A stretch of DNA of 64,000 nucleotides from Sphingomonas colocasiae. Its GTDB lineage: Bacteria > Pseudomonadota > Alphaproteobacteria > Sphingomonadales > Sphingomonadaceae. The notes beneath the pieces are model-generated. The model saw only the letters and a program-made list of their open reading frames with translations. It was not told the DNA's origin and searched no databases. Below, in pieces: positions 43,900-52,851 of this stretch. Positions within the stretch are counted from its first letter, which is position 1, and the number at the start of each line of letters is the position of its first letter. The stretch spans positions 310,001 to 374,000 of the forward strand of contig NZ_JAINVV010000004.1 of the NCBI RefSeq assembly GCF_019880585.1. Direction: 5' to 3'. Made by a program: the position numbers and the translations under genes.

Positions 43900-45017
43900 C
43901 GTTCAGCATCAGCAGCGATTTCGACGGCGGCAACATCAGGGTTGTCGCCATCGAGGGCGACCGGGCGGATCTCGAGATCGTGCCCGATCATATGTCCGAC
44001 TTTTACCAATGGTTCTATTTCCGCGTCTCGGGCGCGGCGGGGCGCGATCTGACGCTGCGCATCGTGAACGGCGGGGGCGCCGCCTATCCGGGCGGCTGGC
44101 CCGATTACAAGGCGCGCGCCAGCCATGACGACGAGAGCTGGCATCAGGCGGATACCGATTATGCCGACGGGGTGCTGACCATCCGCGTCCGCGCGGAGGG
44201 CGACGCGCTGTGGCTCGCCTATTTCGCGCCCTATTCGAGCGACCGGCACGCCGCGCTGGTTTCACGCATGGCGGCGCTGCCCGGCGTTTCGCACAGGGTG
44301 CTGGGCCATACGATCGACGGGCGCGCGCTGGACCTGCTGCGCCTGGGCACGGGCGCGAAGCAGGTGTGGCTCTATGCGCGCCAGCACCCGGGCGAGACGA
44401 TGGCGGAATGGTGGATGGAAGGCGCGCTGGAAAAGCTCGTCGATCCCGCCGATCCGGTGGCGGCGGCGCTGCGCGACAAGGCGACCTTCCATCTGGTGCC
44501 CAACATGAACCCCGACGGCGCCGCGCGCGGCCATCTGCGCACCAATGCGGTGGGCGTGAACCTGAACCGCGAATGGCACGCGCCCAGCGCGGAGCAGAGC
44601 CCGGAAGTGCTGGCGGTGGTGGCGGCGATGGCCGAAACCGGCGTGGATTTCGCGATGGACGTGCATGGCGACGAGGCGATCCCCGCCGCCTTCATGGCCG
44701 GGTTCGAGGGCATCCCTTCATGGACCGAGGCGCAGGGCGGGCTCTATTTCAAGTTCCGCGATACGCTGGCGGCGCGCACCCCCGATTTCCAGACGCGGCT
44801 GGGCTATGTGGTGTCGCGGCCCGGACAGGCGAACCTGTCGATGTCCACGCCCTATCTGGCGGAACGGTTCGGCGCGATCTCGATGACGCTGGAAATGCCG
44901 TTCAAGGACAATTTCGGCGCGCCCGATCCGGTGCAGGGCTGGTCCCCCGAACGCAGCAAGGCGCTGGCGCGCGCCTGCCTCGACAATCTGGCGGCGATGA
45001 TCGACGAAATGGGGTGA
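43896..45017 (+). CDS. M14 metallocarboxypeptidase, cytosolic (Nna1-like) type
   Basis: 373 residues from the ATG at 43896, overlapping the lipoprotein stop. An N-terminal beta-sandwich (about 1-110; QWFYFRVSGAAGRDLTLRIV) precedes the catalytic domain, as in cytosolic carboxypeptidases. Zinc ligands appear in YARQHPGETMAEWW (His and Glu) and AMDVHGDEAIPA (His). Substrate-binding VGVNLNREW and the late glutamate in MTLEMPFKDN also fit. No signal peptide. Eukaryotic relatives trim glutamate from tubulin tails; the bacterial substrate is unknown. Confidence 0.9.
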   Translation: MTFSISSDFDGGNIRVVAIEGDRADLEIVPDHMSDFYQWFYFRVSGAAGRDLTLRIVNGGGAAYPGGWPDYKARASHDDESWHQADTDYADGVLTIRVRAEGDALWLAYFAPYSSDRHAALVSRMAALPGVSHRVLGHTIDGRALDLLRLGTGAKQVWLYARQHPGETMAEWWMEGALEKLVDPADPVAAALRDKATFHLVPNMNPDGAARGHLRTNAVGVNLNREWHAPSAEQSPEVLAVVAAMAETGVDFAMDVHGDEAIPAAFMAGFEGIPSWTEAQGGLYFKFRDTLAARTPDFQTRLGYVVSRPGQANLSMSTPYLAERFGAISMTLEMPFKDNFGAPDPVQGWSPERSKALARACLDNLAAMIDEMG

Positions 45018-45084
45018 GGGCCCGGGGGGGGCTGAGCGGGTGTTCGGGCTGAGCCGGTGGTCGGGATGGCGTATGCCATCAACA

Positions 45085-45190
45085 CCGTTCGGGCTGAGCT
45101 TGTCGAAGCCCTGTTCTTCTCTTTCGGGGTCAAGGAAGGGCAGGGGTTGGCCTACGGCCGACTTCGTCCCGACAGGCTCAGCCCGAGCGG
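45085..45190. repeat. Paired-palindrome repeat, family I
   Basis: Arms ACCGTTCGGGCTGAGCTTGT and GACAGGCTCAGCCCGAGCGG with a centre of about 60 bases, nearly the same as at 39439-39545. Lies in the convergent gap between the M14 and dienelactone hydrolase genes. Confidence 0.85.
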
Positions 45191-45282
45191 GTTTTGGGGT
45201 TGGCGGGGACTGGTTGAATCCTGTTCCGTCACCAACGCCGGGTGTGCCGGTTGCTTTCGGCCCGAACGGGCACCTCCCCCGG

Positions 45283-46005
45283 TCAGCCGAACAGTTCCTC
45301 CAGGAAATCGCGCATCGCCTTCCAGCTTCGCCGCGCCGAATCGGGCTGATGGACCACGCCGCGTTCGGGCATGTTGGCGGTTTCGTCGGTGAAGCCGTGG
45401 GCGGTGCGGCCATAGGCGTGGATCTGCCAGTCGGCGTCGCCGGCGCTGAGTTCTTGGGCCAGCGCCACCGTCGCGTCGGGCGGGGCGATCGGATCGTCCC
45501 AGCCGTGGCAGATGAGCAGCTTCGCGCGGATCGGCGAGACATTGGCGAAGGGTGGCGGATCATAGACGCCGTGGAAGCTGACGACGCCCAGCAGGTCCGC
45601 GCCGCCGCGCGCCAGATCGATCGCGCATTTGCCGCCGAAGCAGAAGCCGATCGCCGCGGTGCGCGCCGCGTCCACCTCGTCGAGCGCCTTGAGTTCGGCG
45701 AGCGAGCGGTGGAGCCGGTCGCGCAGCAGCGCGCGATCGGCGTTCATCTCGTCCATATATCGGGCGGGGGCGGGCGACTGGCGCGTGGTGCGCTTGCCCT
45801 GGCCGAAGACATCGGCGGCGAAACCGACATAGCCGAGCGCGGCGAGCCGTTCGGCCACGACGTTGTCCGCCTCCTTCTGGCCCAGCACATTGGGCAGCAC
45901 CAGCACGCCGGGGCGCGGCGCGGTGGCGGCGTCGTCCCACGCCACCACCCCTTCGAACGGGCCGCCCGGCCCTTCATGAACAAGCGTGCGCCGCTGGATC
46001 GCCAA
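45283..46005 (-). CDS. Dienelactone-hydrolase-family protein
   Basis: 240 residues from a TTG at 46005 with GGAGAAGG just upstream; the frame runs open further but crosses the gpmA start on the other strand. The nucleophile is a cysteine in AIGFCFGGKCAIDL, with the acid in GWDDPIAPPDA and the histidine in RTAHGFTDE, the DLH triad. Family members open dienelactones in chlorocatechol breakdown, but many act on other esters. Divergent from gpmA. Confidence 0.88.
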   Translation of the reverse strand: MAIQRRTLVHEGPGGPFEGVVAWDDAATAPRPGVLVLPNVLGQKEADNVVAERLAALGYVGFAADVFGQGKRTTRQSPAPARYMDEMNADRALLRDRLHRSLAELKALDEVDAARTAAIGFCFGGKCAIDLARGGADLLGVVSFHGVYDPPPFANVSPIRAKLLICHGWDDPIAPPDATVALAQELSAGDADWQIHAYGRTAHGFTDETANMPERGVVHQPDSARRSWKAMRDFLEELFG

Positions 46006-46129
46006 ATGCCTTCTCCTCGATGGTGACGGGCGGAGGCTTCCCACGGCGGCGGGCGGCGCGCAACAACATTGCCCTTCGCGCGGCGATCGGTAGAAGGCGC
46101 CGGATCGATCCAAGGAGCCTCGTCCCAAC

Positions 46130-46816
46130 ATGCCCCAGCTCGTCCTTATCCGCCACGGCCAGTCCGCCTGGAACCTGGAGAACCGCTTCACCGGCTGGTG
46201 GGACGTGGACGTGACCGAGAAGGGCGCGGAGGAAGCGCGCGCCGCCGGGCGGCTGATGAAGGAGAAGGGGCTGGATTTCGACCAGTGCTTCACCTCGCTC
46301 CAGACCCGCGCGATCAAGACGCTCAACCTGGCGCTGGAGGAAATGGGCCGGCTGTGGCTGCCGGTGGAGAAGGACTGGCGCCTGAACGAGCGCCATTATG
46401 GCGGGCTGACCGGGCTCGACAAGGCGGAGACCGCCGCCAAGCACGGCGACGATCAGGTGAAGATCTGGCGCCGCAGCTTCGACGTGCCGCCGCCGCCGAT
46501 GGAAGCGGGCTCGCCTTGGGATCTCTCGGCCGACCGCCGCTATGCCGGCATCGCCGTACCCGCCACCGAAAGCCTGAAGGACACGATCGCGCGCGTGCTC
46601 CCCTATTGGGACGCCCGCATCGCCCCCGCGCTGAAGGCGGGCGAGCGCGTGCTGATCTCCGCCCATGGCAATTCGCTGCGCGCGCTGGTGAAGCATCTTT
46701 CCGCGATTCCCGATGACGAGATCACCGGGCTGGAAATCCCGACGGGACAGCCGATCGCGTATGATCTGGATGACGATCTGGTGGCGCTGGACCGCTATTA
46801 TCTGTCGGAGCGCTGA
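46130..46816 (+). CDS. gpmA: 2,3-bisphosphoglycerate-dependent phosphoglycerate mutase
   Basis: Interconverts 3- and 2-phosphoglycerate. 228 residues. The phosphohistidine is in [20 protein letters not shown]; the second histidine is in [33 protein letters not shown] is conserved in dPGM enzymes. AAGGAG lies about 11 bases before the ATG. Confidence 0.96.
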   Translation: MPQLVLIRHGQSAWNLENRFTGWWDVDVTEKGAEEARAAGRLMKEKGLDFDQCFTSLQTRAIKTLNLALEEMGRLWLPVEKDWRLNERHYGGLTGLDKAETAAKHGDDQVKIWRRSFDVPPPPMEAGSPWDLSADRRYAGIAVPATESLKDTIARVLPYWDARIAPALKAGERVLISAHGNSLRALVKHLSAIPDDEITGLEIPTGQPIAYDLDDDLVALDRYYLSER

Positions 46817-46870
46817 GGGGGCCGTCCAAGAGGGTTTTCGTTCGGGCATTTCTCGGGATATCAATATCCC

Positions 46871-47087
46871 TGTCGCTCCAGCGGAGGCTGGAGCCCATGC
46901 GATCTTTCCGTTTCGGTGGTGTTGACGGCATCGCATGGACCCCAGCTTTCGCTGGGGTGACGTGGGTTTTGGGGTTGGTGGGAATTCATTGGAATCCCGT
47001 CCGACACGTCACCCCAGCGTAGGCTGGGGTCTGCCAACCAGATCGCGCTTTATCCGATGGGAGACCCCAGCTTTCGCTGGGGTGACG
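46871..47087. repeat. Composite of repeat families III and IV
   Basis: Family III at 46871-46962 followed by family IV at 47005-47087. The same two families occur in reverse order at 48805-49063. They fill the gap between gpmA and purE. Confidence 0.85.
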
Positions 47088-47197
47088 GGCCGGCGCTGGC
47101 TTTACCCCCGATCGCGCGGATTTCCGCCGCGATGATTGCGTCCGTCGGCCGGCCCCGTTAAGGGGCTGTGCTTCGCGGGCTCTGGACGGGACGGGGA

Positions 47198-47682
<485 letters not shown>

Positions 47683-47686
<4 letters not shown>

Positions 47687-48753
47687 ATCCGCTGAAGCCG
47701 GGATCGACGATCGGGATCATCGGCGGCGGCCAGCTTGGCCGCATGCTGGCGATGGCGGCGGCGCAGCTTGGCTATCGCTGCCATATCTATGCGCCGGAGG
47801 CCGATTCGGTCGCCGCCGAGGTGGCGGCGCGCTTCACCCGCGCCCCCTATGAGGACGCGGCGAGCCTGGCGGCCTTCGCCGGCGCCGTCGACGTCGTCAC
47901 CTATGAGTTCGAGAATCTGCCGGTTTCCGCGCTCGCGCCGCTGGCCGATCGGCTGCCCGTGCACCCCGGCTTCGCCAGCCTGAAGACCGCGCAGGACCGG
48001 CTCGCCGAAAAAACCTTCATGCGCGATCTGGGCGTGCGCACCGCGCCGTGGCGGGCGGTGTCCGACCAGGCGGACCTGGCGGCGGCGGCGGCGGAGATCG
48101 GCCTGCCCGCGATCCTGAAGACGCGCTTCCTGGGCTATGACGGCAAGGGGCAGGCGCGGCTGATGGCGGACGCGGATATCGCCACCGCGTTCGACGCGAT
48201 CGGCCGCCAGCCCGCGATCCTGGAAGGGTTCGTCGATTTCGAGGCGGAATTCTCGATCCTGATGTGCCGCGCCGCCGACGGCGCCTGCGCCTTCTGGGAC
48301 GCGCCGACCAATGTGCACAGGAACGGCATCCTCGCCACCTCCATCGTGCCGCCCGGCCCGCTCGTCGCCGCGCAGGCCGAACAGGCGCGGGAGATCGCGC
48401 GCCGCGCGGGCGAGGCGCTGGGCCATGTCGGCGTGCTGACGCTGGAATTCTTCGCTGCGCCCGACGGCCCGGTGTTCAACGAAATGGCGCCGCGCGTGCA
48501 CAATAGCGGCCATTGGACGATCGAGGGGGCGCTGACCTCCCAGTTCGAGAACCATATCCGCGCGGTCTGCGGCCTGCCGCTGGGCGCAACCGATATCGTC
48601 GGCCGGCGCGTGACGATGGAAAATCTGATCGGCGCCGAGGCGGAGGGCTGGGCGGAGATCCTGGCCGATCCCACCGCGCATCTCCACCTTTACGGCAAGG
48701 ACGAGATCCGCGCCGGGCGGAAAATGGGGCATGTGACGCGGCTGGAGGTTTAG
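47683..48753 (+). CDS. purK: N5-carboxyaminoimidazole ribonucleotide synthase PurK
   Basis: 356 residues, ATP-grasp enzyme that makes N5-CAIR from AIR, bicarbonate and ATP and passes it to Pur[21 protein letters not shown] at the N-terminus, [17 protein letters not shown] for ATP binding, and [20 protein letters not shown] with the metal-binding Glu and Asn. Coupled to purE by an ATGA overlap. Confidence 0.97.
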
Positions 48754-48804
48754 GGGGCGGTTCCGTTCCCGCGACAGTCCTTTCTTTTGAATCCTCGTCC
48801 CGGT

Positions 48805-49063
48805 TCGTCACCCCAGCGCATGCTGGGGTCTGCCGACCAGATTGCGCTTTGTCCGGTGGAAGATCCCAGCCCTCGCCTTTGGCGAGGTTCATCCTGAGCG
48901 CCCGCCCTGGCGATCAGTCGATGGGCTGGGATGACGTGTGGGGTGGGCATTTTTCGGGATATCAACATCCCTGTCGCTCCAGCGGAGGCTGGAGCCCATG
49001 CGATCTTTCCGTTTCGGGGATGTTGGCGGCATCGCATGGACCCCAGCTTTCGCTGGGGTGACG
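48805..49063. repeat. Composite of repeat families IV and III
   Basis: Family IV at 48805-48938 (with the inner CCCTCGCC...GGCGAGG stem) and family III at 48972-49063. Occupies the convergent gap between purK and the HerA-like gene. Confidence 0.85.
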
Positions 49064-49109
49064 TGCTGGACGGGCAGAGGGAAACCGGCGCGGGTTACGC
49101 CCCGCCGCG

Positions 49110-50792
49110 TTACCGGCCCTGCGAGCGCCAGCGCTTGATCACGCGGCCGAGGATTTCGGCTTCGCCGCCGCTCTGGCGCCAGAGGTTGGTGAAGACGGGG
49201 TCGCTGGAGGCCGGGCGGCGGACTTCCTCCAGCGTGTCGAGCGCGACGCGGATGGGGATGGCGACGCCTTCGCCGCAGATGATGCATTCGCGGTTGCGAA
49301 GCGCCGGGATGGTGTCGAGGAAACCCTTTGCGCCTTCCGGCATTGCGGCCTTCACGAAGGCCTGGTCGCGTTCGTTGTTCAGGCGCATCGCGATGATCGT
49401 GCCGCATTGGGAGAGCACGCCTTCGGCCAGATCGGACGGGCGCTGCGTGATCAGCCCCAGCGAGACGCCGTATTTACGCCCTTCCTTGGCGATGCGGCCG
49501 AGGATCTTGCCGACCGAGGAACCGTCCGCGTTCTTTTCGGACGGCACGTAGCGGTGCGCTTCCTCGCACACCAGCAGCACCGGGCGCTGCGGTTCGTTGC
49601 GCGACCAGATCGCATAGTCGAACACCATGCGGCTGAGCACCGCGACGACGACGGCGGTGATATCCGAAGGCACGCCCGACACGTCGATGATCGAGATCGG
49701 TTTGCCGTCGCCCGGCAGGCGGAAGATGCGCGCCAGGAAATCGGCCATGCTGTCCGCCACCAGCATGCCGGAGAACATGAAGCTGTAGCGCGGATCGGTC
49801 TTGATCTCGTCGATCTTGGTCTTCAGCCGCATATAGGGGGCGCTGTCGCCCGCCTTGTCGAGCTTGCCCATCTCGTTCTGGATCAGCGTGGTGAGATCGG
49901 AGAGCAGATAGGGGATGGGCGAATCCACCGTCAGCTTGGTGATGCCTTCGGCCGCTCGGTTCTTCATGCGCGCGGCGAGCAGGCACTTGGCCAGGATGTC
50001 GCGGTCGAGTTGGCCCTCGCTGCCCCTTGTGTGGACGAAGACCTCGCAATGCTCCTCGAAGTTCATCAGCCAATAGGGCATGGCCAGGTTGCCGACGTCG
50101 TAGAGCGCGCCGTTGGTCTTGAACGCCGCCGAATACTCACCGTGCGGATCGATCATCACGATATGGCCCTGCGGCGCCATGTCGCAGATCTTGTGCAGGA
50201 TGAGCGCGGCAGAGGTCGACTTGCCGGTGCCGGTGGAGCCGAGCAGCGCGAAATGCTTGCCCAGCATCGCGTCCACGAACAGCGCGGCGCGGATATCCTT
50301 GGTGGGATAGACGGTGCCGACCTCGACATTCGGGATCTCGTCGGCCGCGTACATCTGCATCATGTCGTCGCTGGTGACGGGATAGACGCGTGTGCCGGGT
50401 ACGGGATAGCGCGTGATGCCGCGCCGGAAATGGCTGAGCCGGCCAGTGAGGCGCGCCTCTCCGCCTTCGCCGAGGAAATCGATCTGCGCGATGATCAGGT
50501 CGCTGTCCGCGCTGTCCAGGCTGAGGTTGCGGACATTGGCGACGATCCAGAGCGGGCCGACCTTCATCTTGATCTGGCTGCCGACCTGGCCGGCCATCGC
50601 GATGCTGGGATCCTCGTCATTGCCCAGGCGGCGCAGGATCGGCGCGTCCAGCTCTATGCGCGCGCCGGAACCCGAAACCTCGAACACCTTGCCGATCTCG
50701 ACGCCCTCGAAGCTTTTCGGACGCGCGGGCGCGCCGGCCTGCTCGTCATCCGCCGGCGCCCGGCCGGCCTGCGTCGCCGCGAAATCGGTCAT
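49110..50792 (-). CDS. HerA-like ATPase (DUF87)
   Basis: 560 residues from ATG 50792 with AAAGGA six bases upstream. The N-terminal HAS-barrel-type domain (about 20-140) is followed by Walker A in LLGSTGTGKSTSAALIL, Walker B in PVLLVCEEAHRYVP, and GLITQRPSDLAEGVLSQCG, all as in HerA/FtsK-type hexameric ATPases. Archaeal HerA works with nuclease NurA in DNA end processing; no NurA gene is next to it here. Probably a DNA-pumping or processing ATPase. Confidence 0.88.
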   Translation of the reverse strand: MTDFAATQAGRAPADDEQAGAPARPKSFEGVEIGKVFEVSGSGARIELDAPILRRLGNDEDPSIAMAGQVGSQIKMKVGPLWIVANVRNLSLDSADSDLIIAQIDFLGEGGEARLTGRLSHFRRGITRYPVPGTRVYPVTSDDMMQMYAADEIPNVEVGTVYPTKDIRAALFVDAMLGKHFALLGSTGTGKSTSAALILHKICDMAPQGHIVMIDPHGEYSAAFKTNGALYDVGNLAMPYWLMNFEEHCEVFVHTRGSEGQLDRDILAKCLLAARMKNRAAEGITKLTVDSPIPYLLSDLTTLIQNEMGKLDKAGDSAPYMRLKTKIDEIKTDPRYSFMFSGMLVADSMADFLARIFRLPGDGKPISIIDVSGVPSDITAVVVAVLSRMVFDYAIWSRNEPQRPVLLVCEEAHRYVPSEKNADGSSVGKILGRIAKEGRKYGVSLGLITQRPSDLAEGVLSQCGTIIAMRLNNERDQAFVKAAMPEGAKGFLDTIPALRNRECIICGEGVAIPIRVALDTLEEVRRPASSDPVFTNLWRQSGGEAEILGRVIKRWRSQGR

Positions 50793-50876
50793 GCGAAATC
50801 CTTTCCCCAAGGCGCAAGCGCCCCCCGCGCCGGCTGTAACGCGGGTGGGTAAAGAATTGTTTTACCGTGAGGCCGC

Positions 50877-51638
50877 TCAGCGGCGGCGGAACAGCGCGCC
50901 GGCCGCCCAGCCGAGCAGCACCGACATCGCCGTGGCGAACAGGCCATAGGCGACGGGGCTGTGTTCCGCCGCGTCGGCGACATAGCCTTCGAATCCGGTC
51001 TTGCGGATGGCGACGTCGCGGCTTGCGCCCGCGATGACGCGGCCGTCCTGGATCAGGAAGGTCTCGGCGGTATAGCGGCCCACCGGCACGCGCGCGGGGA
51101 TGACGAGGCGGGCGCGATAGAGCACGCCGTCGGTGATCTCGACGCCGCTGGTGCGCTGCCCGTAGAGCAGGGTGCGGCGGCGCAGGTCGATCAACCCGTC
51201 CTCGAAGCGGCTGAGTTCGCCTGGCGAGCCGACATTGGCGGGCGAGAGCTGGAGATTGCCCAGCCCCAGTTCGAAGATCGCGGCGGTGCGCGCATCAACC
51301 ATCTGGTCGAGCGGGCGCGACGAGGCGACCGCGTAGAAGGCGGGCGCGGAACGGAAGCGCACGCTTTCCGCGTTCACCCAGATCCCCGCCACCTTCTGCT
51401 TTTCGCGCACGACGATCGGCTGCACCGGGCCGCGCAGCACCACCGCCACCTCGGCGGGTTTCGCGGGCACCCTGCCGCCGGGATAGAGGATCGCGCCGAA
51501 CAGCAGCAGCTCCGCGCCGGTGAAGCTGTAGCGGATCTCCACGTCGCGCTGCGACACGTCCGGGACGAGCACGGGCTTGTCGGCGGCCAGCAGCAGCGGC
51601 GCCAGCGCGAACAGCGAAAGGGCGGCGGCGCGTCTCAT
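50877..51638 (-). CDS. TIGR02186 family protein next to TauE/SafE
   Basis: 253 residues with a signal peptide (LSLFALAPLLLA), a beta-rich periplasmic body (VEIRYSFTGAELLLFGAILY, QKVAGIWVNAESVRF) and a C-terminal membrane helix (VAYGLFATAMSVLLGWAAGA). This matches the TIGR02186 pattern as I recall it, a family typically encoded next to a TauE/SafE permease, as here with a 4-base overlap. Possibly an accessory subunit of the exporter. Confidence 0.83.
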   Translation of the reverse strand: MRRAAALSLFALAPLLLAADKPVLVPDVSQRDVEIRYSFTGAELLLFGAILYPGGRVPAKPAEVAVVLRGPVQPIVVREKQKVAGIWVNAESVRFRSAPAFYAVASSRPLDQMVDARTAAIFELGLGNLQLSPANVGSPGELSRFEDGLIDLRRRTLLYGQRTSGVEITDGVLYRARLVIPARVPVGRYTAETFLIQDGRVIAGASRDVAIRKTGFEGYVADAAEHSPVAYGLFATAMSVLLGWAAGALFRRR

Positions 51639-52549
51639 TCGACGATCACCGAATAGATCTCGTCCGGGCGCCAGCCCAGCCCCAGCGCCATGCGGATCGC
51701 GACGAGCAGCACGATCGCCGCGAGCACGCCGCGCAGATATTCGGGCTTCATCTTCTGCGCCAGCCGCGCGCCATATTGCGCGCCGATCACGCTGCCGATC
51801 AGCAATAGCCCGGCCAGCACGATGTCCACCGCCTTGGTCGTCGTCGCGTGCACCAATGTCGCCGCCATGGTGACGAACAGGATCTGGAACAGCGAGGTGC
51901 CGACCACCACCTGGGTCGGCATGCCGAGCAGATAGAGCATCGCCGGCACCATCACGAAGCCGCCGCCCACGCCCAGCAGCATCGTCAATATGCCCGTGCC
52001 GAAGCCGAGCAGCAGCGGCGCGAGCGGCGAGATGTAGAGGCCCGATCGATAGAAGCGCCAGCGCAAGGGAAGGCTGGCGACGAGCGGATGGTGGCGCCGC
52101 TTGCGCGCGGCGATCTGCGTGCCGGTGCGCATCGCCACCAATGTCCGCACCGCATCGCGCGCCATCATGCCGCCGATGCCGCCCAGCATCACGACATAGA
52201 GCACCGCGATCACCGTATCGATCTGGCCGCTCTCCTGGAGCAGGCGGAAAATGCCCGCGCCCGCGATCGATCCGAGCACGCCGCCCACCACCATCACCGC
52301 GCCCATATGGAAATCGATGCCGTCACGCCGGGCATGGGCGAACACGCCGGAGACGCTGGCGCCCGTCACCTGGGTGGCGGCGGAGGCGGCGGCGACGGTG
52401 GGGGGGATGCCGTAGAAGATCAGCAGCGGCGTGGTAAGGAAACCGCCGCCCACGCCGAACATGCCCGAAAGCAGGCCGACCAGGCCGCCCAGCCCGATGA
52501 TGACCAGCGCGTTGACCGAAAGATTGGCGATGGGAAGATAAAGATCCAT
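51635..52549 (-). CDS. TauE/SafE-family sulfite exporter-like permease
   Basis: 304 residues from ATG 52549 (GGGAG adjoining); the open frame extends to 52630 without better support. Eight or so helices with the duplicated glycine-rich motifs GGLVGLLSGMFGVGGGFLTT and GFGTGILTMLLGVGGGFVMV, diagnostic for TauE/SafE. Members export sulfite, sulfoacetate or other organosulfur anions. Coupled to the TIGR02186 gene. Confidence 0.92.
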   Translation of the reverse strand: MDLYLPIANLSVNALVIIGLGGLVGLLSGMFGVGGGFLTTPLLIFYGIPPTVAAASAATQVTGASVSGVFAHARRDGIDFHMGAVMVVGGVLGSIAGAGIFRLLQESGQIDTVIAVLYVVMLGGIGGMMARDAVRTLVAMRTGTQIAARKRRHHPLVASLPLRWRFYRSGLYISPLAPLLLGFGTGILTMLLGVGGGFVMVPAMLYLLGMPTQVVVGTSLFQILFVTMAATLVHATTTKAVDIVLAGLLLIGSVIGAQYGARLAQKMKPEYLRGVLAAIVLLVAIRMALGLGWRPDEIYSVIVE

Positions 52550-52609
52550 CTCCCGATCAGCGGGTAGACCGGAATCGTGGCGCGGAAAAGTCCGCAGCGC
52601 CGCCCCATA

Positions 52610-52723
52610 GCGATTTGCAGTTCGATGCAATCATCGAACGATTCGAAAATCGCGGCAAACCGAAGAGCGATTTGCAGTTCGATGGAATCATCGGACGACT
52701 CGAAAATCGCGGTAAACCGACTC
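52610..52723. repeat. Two tandem 57-base repeats with nested hairpins
   Basis: Copies at 52610-52666 and 52667-52723 differ at a few positions. Each has an inner palindrome TTCGATG-N4-CATCGAA (one mismatch in copy 2) nested in an outer GCGATTT...AAAATCGC pair. They lie 129-242 bases upstream of the alpha-2-macroglobulin ATG and just upstream of TauE on the other strand. Confidence 0.7.
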
Positions 52724-52851
52724 AACAAAATCGCCGGTGTGGCGTGGCGCTTGGCGCGCATCGCCGCCAAGGGCTTGAATGGATTTCGGATATTCGCTGG
52801 ATTCGGCGGCGGCTTCGCGTCAGTTTGGGGTGTCTCGCGAGGAGGGCGTTT

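Noticed and set aside
52610-52723. Possible minimal CRISPR array
   Set aside because: Only two copies, directly adjacent with no spacers, and no cas genes nearby.
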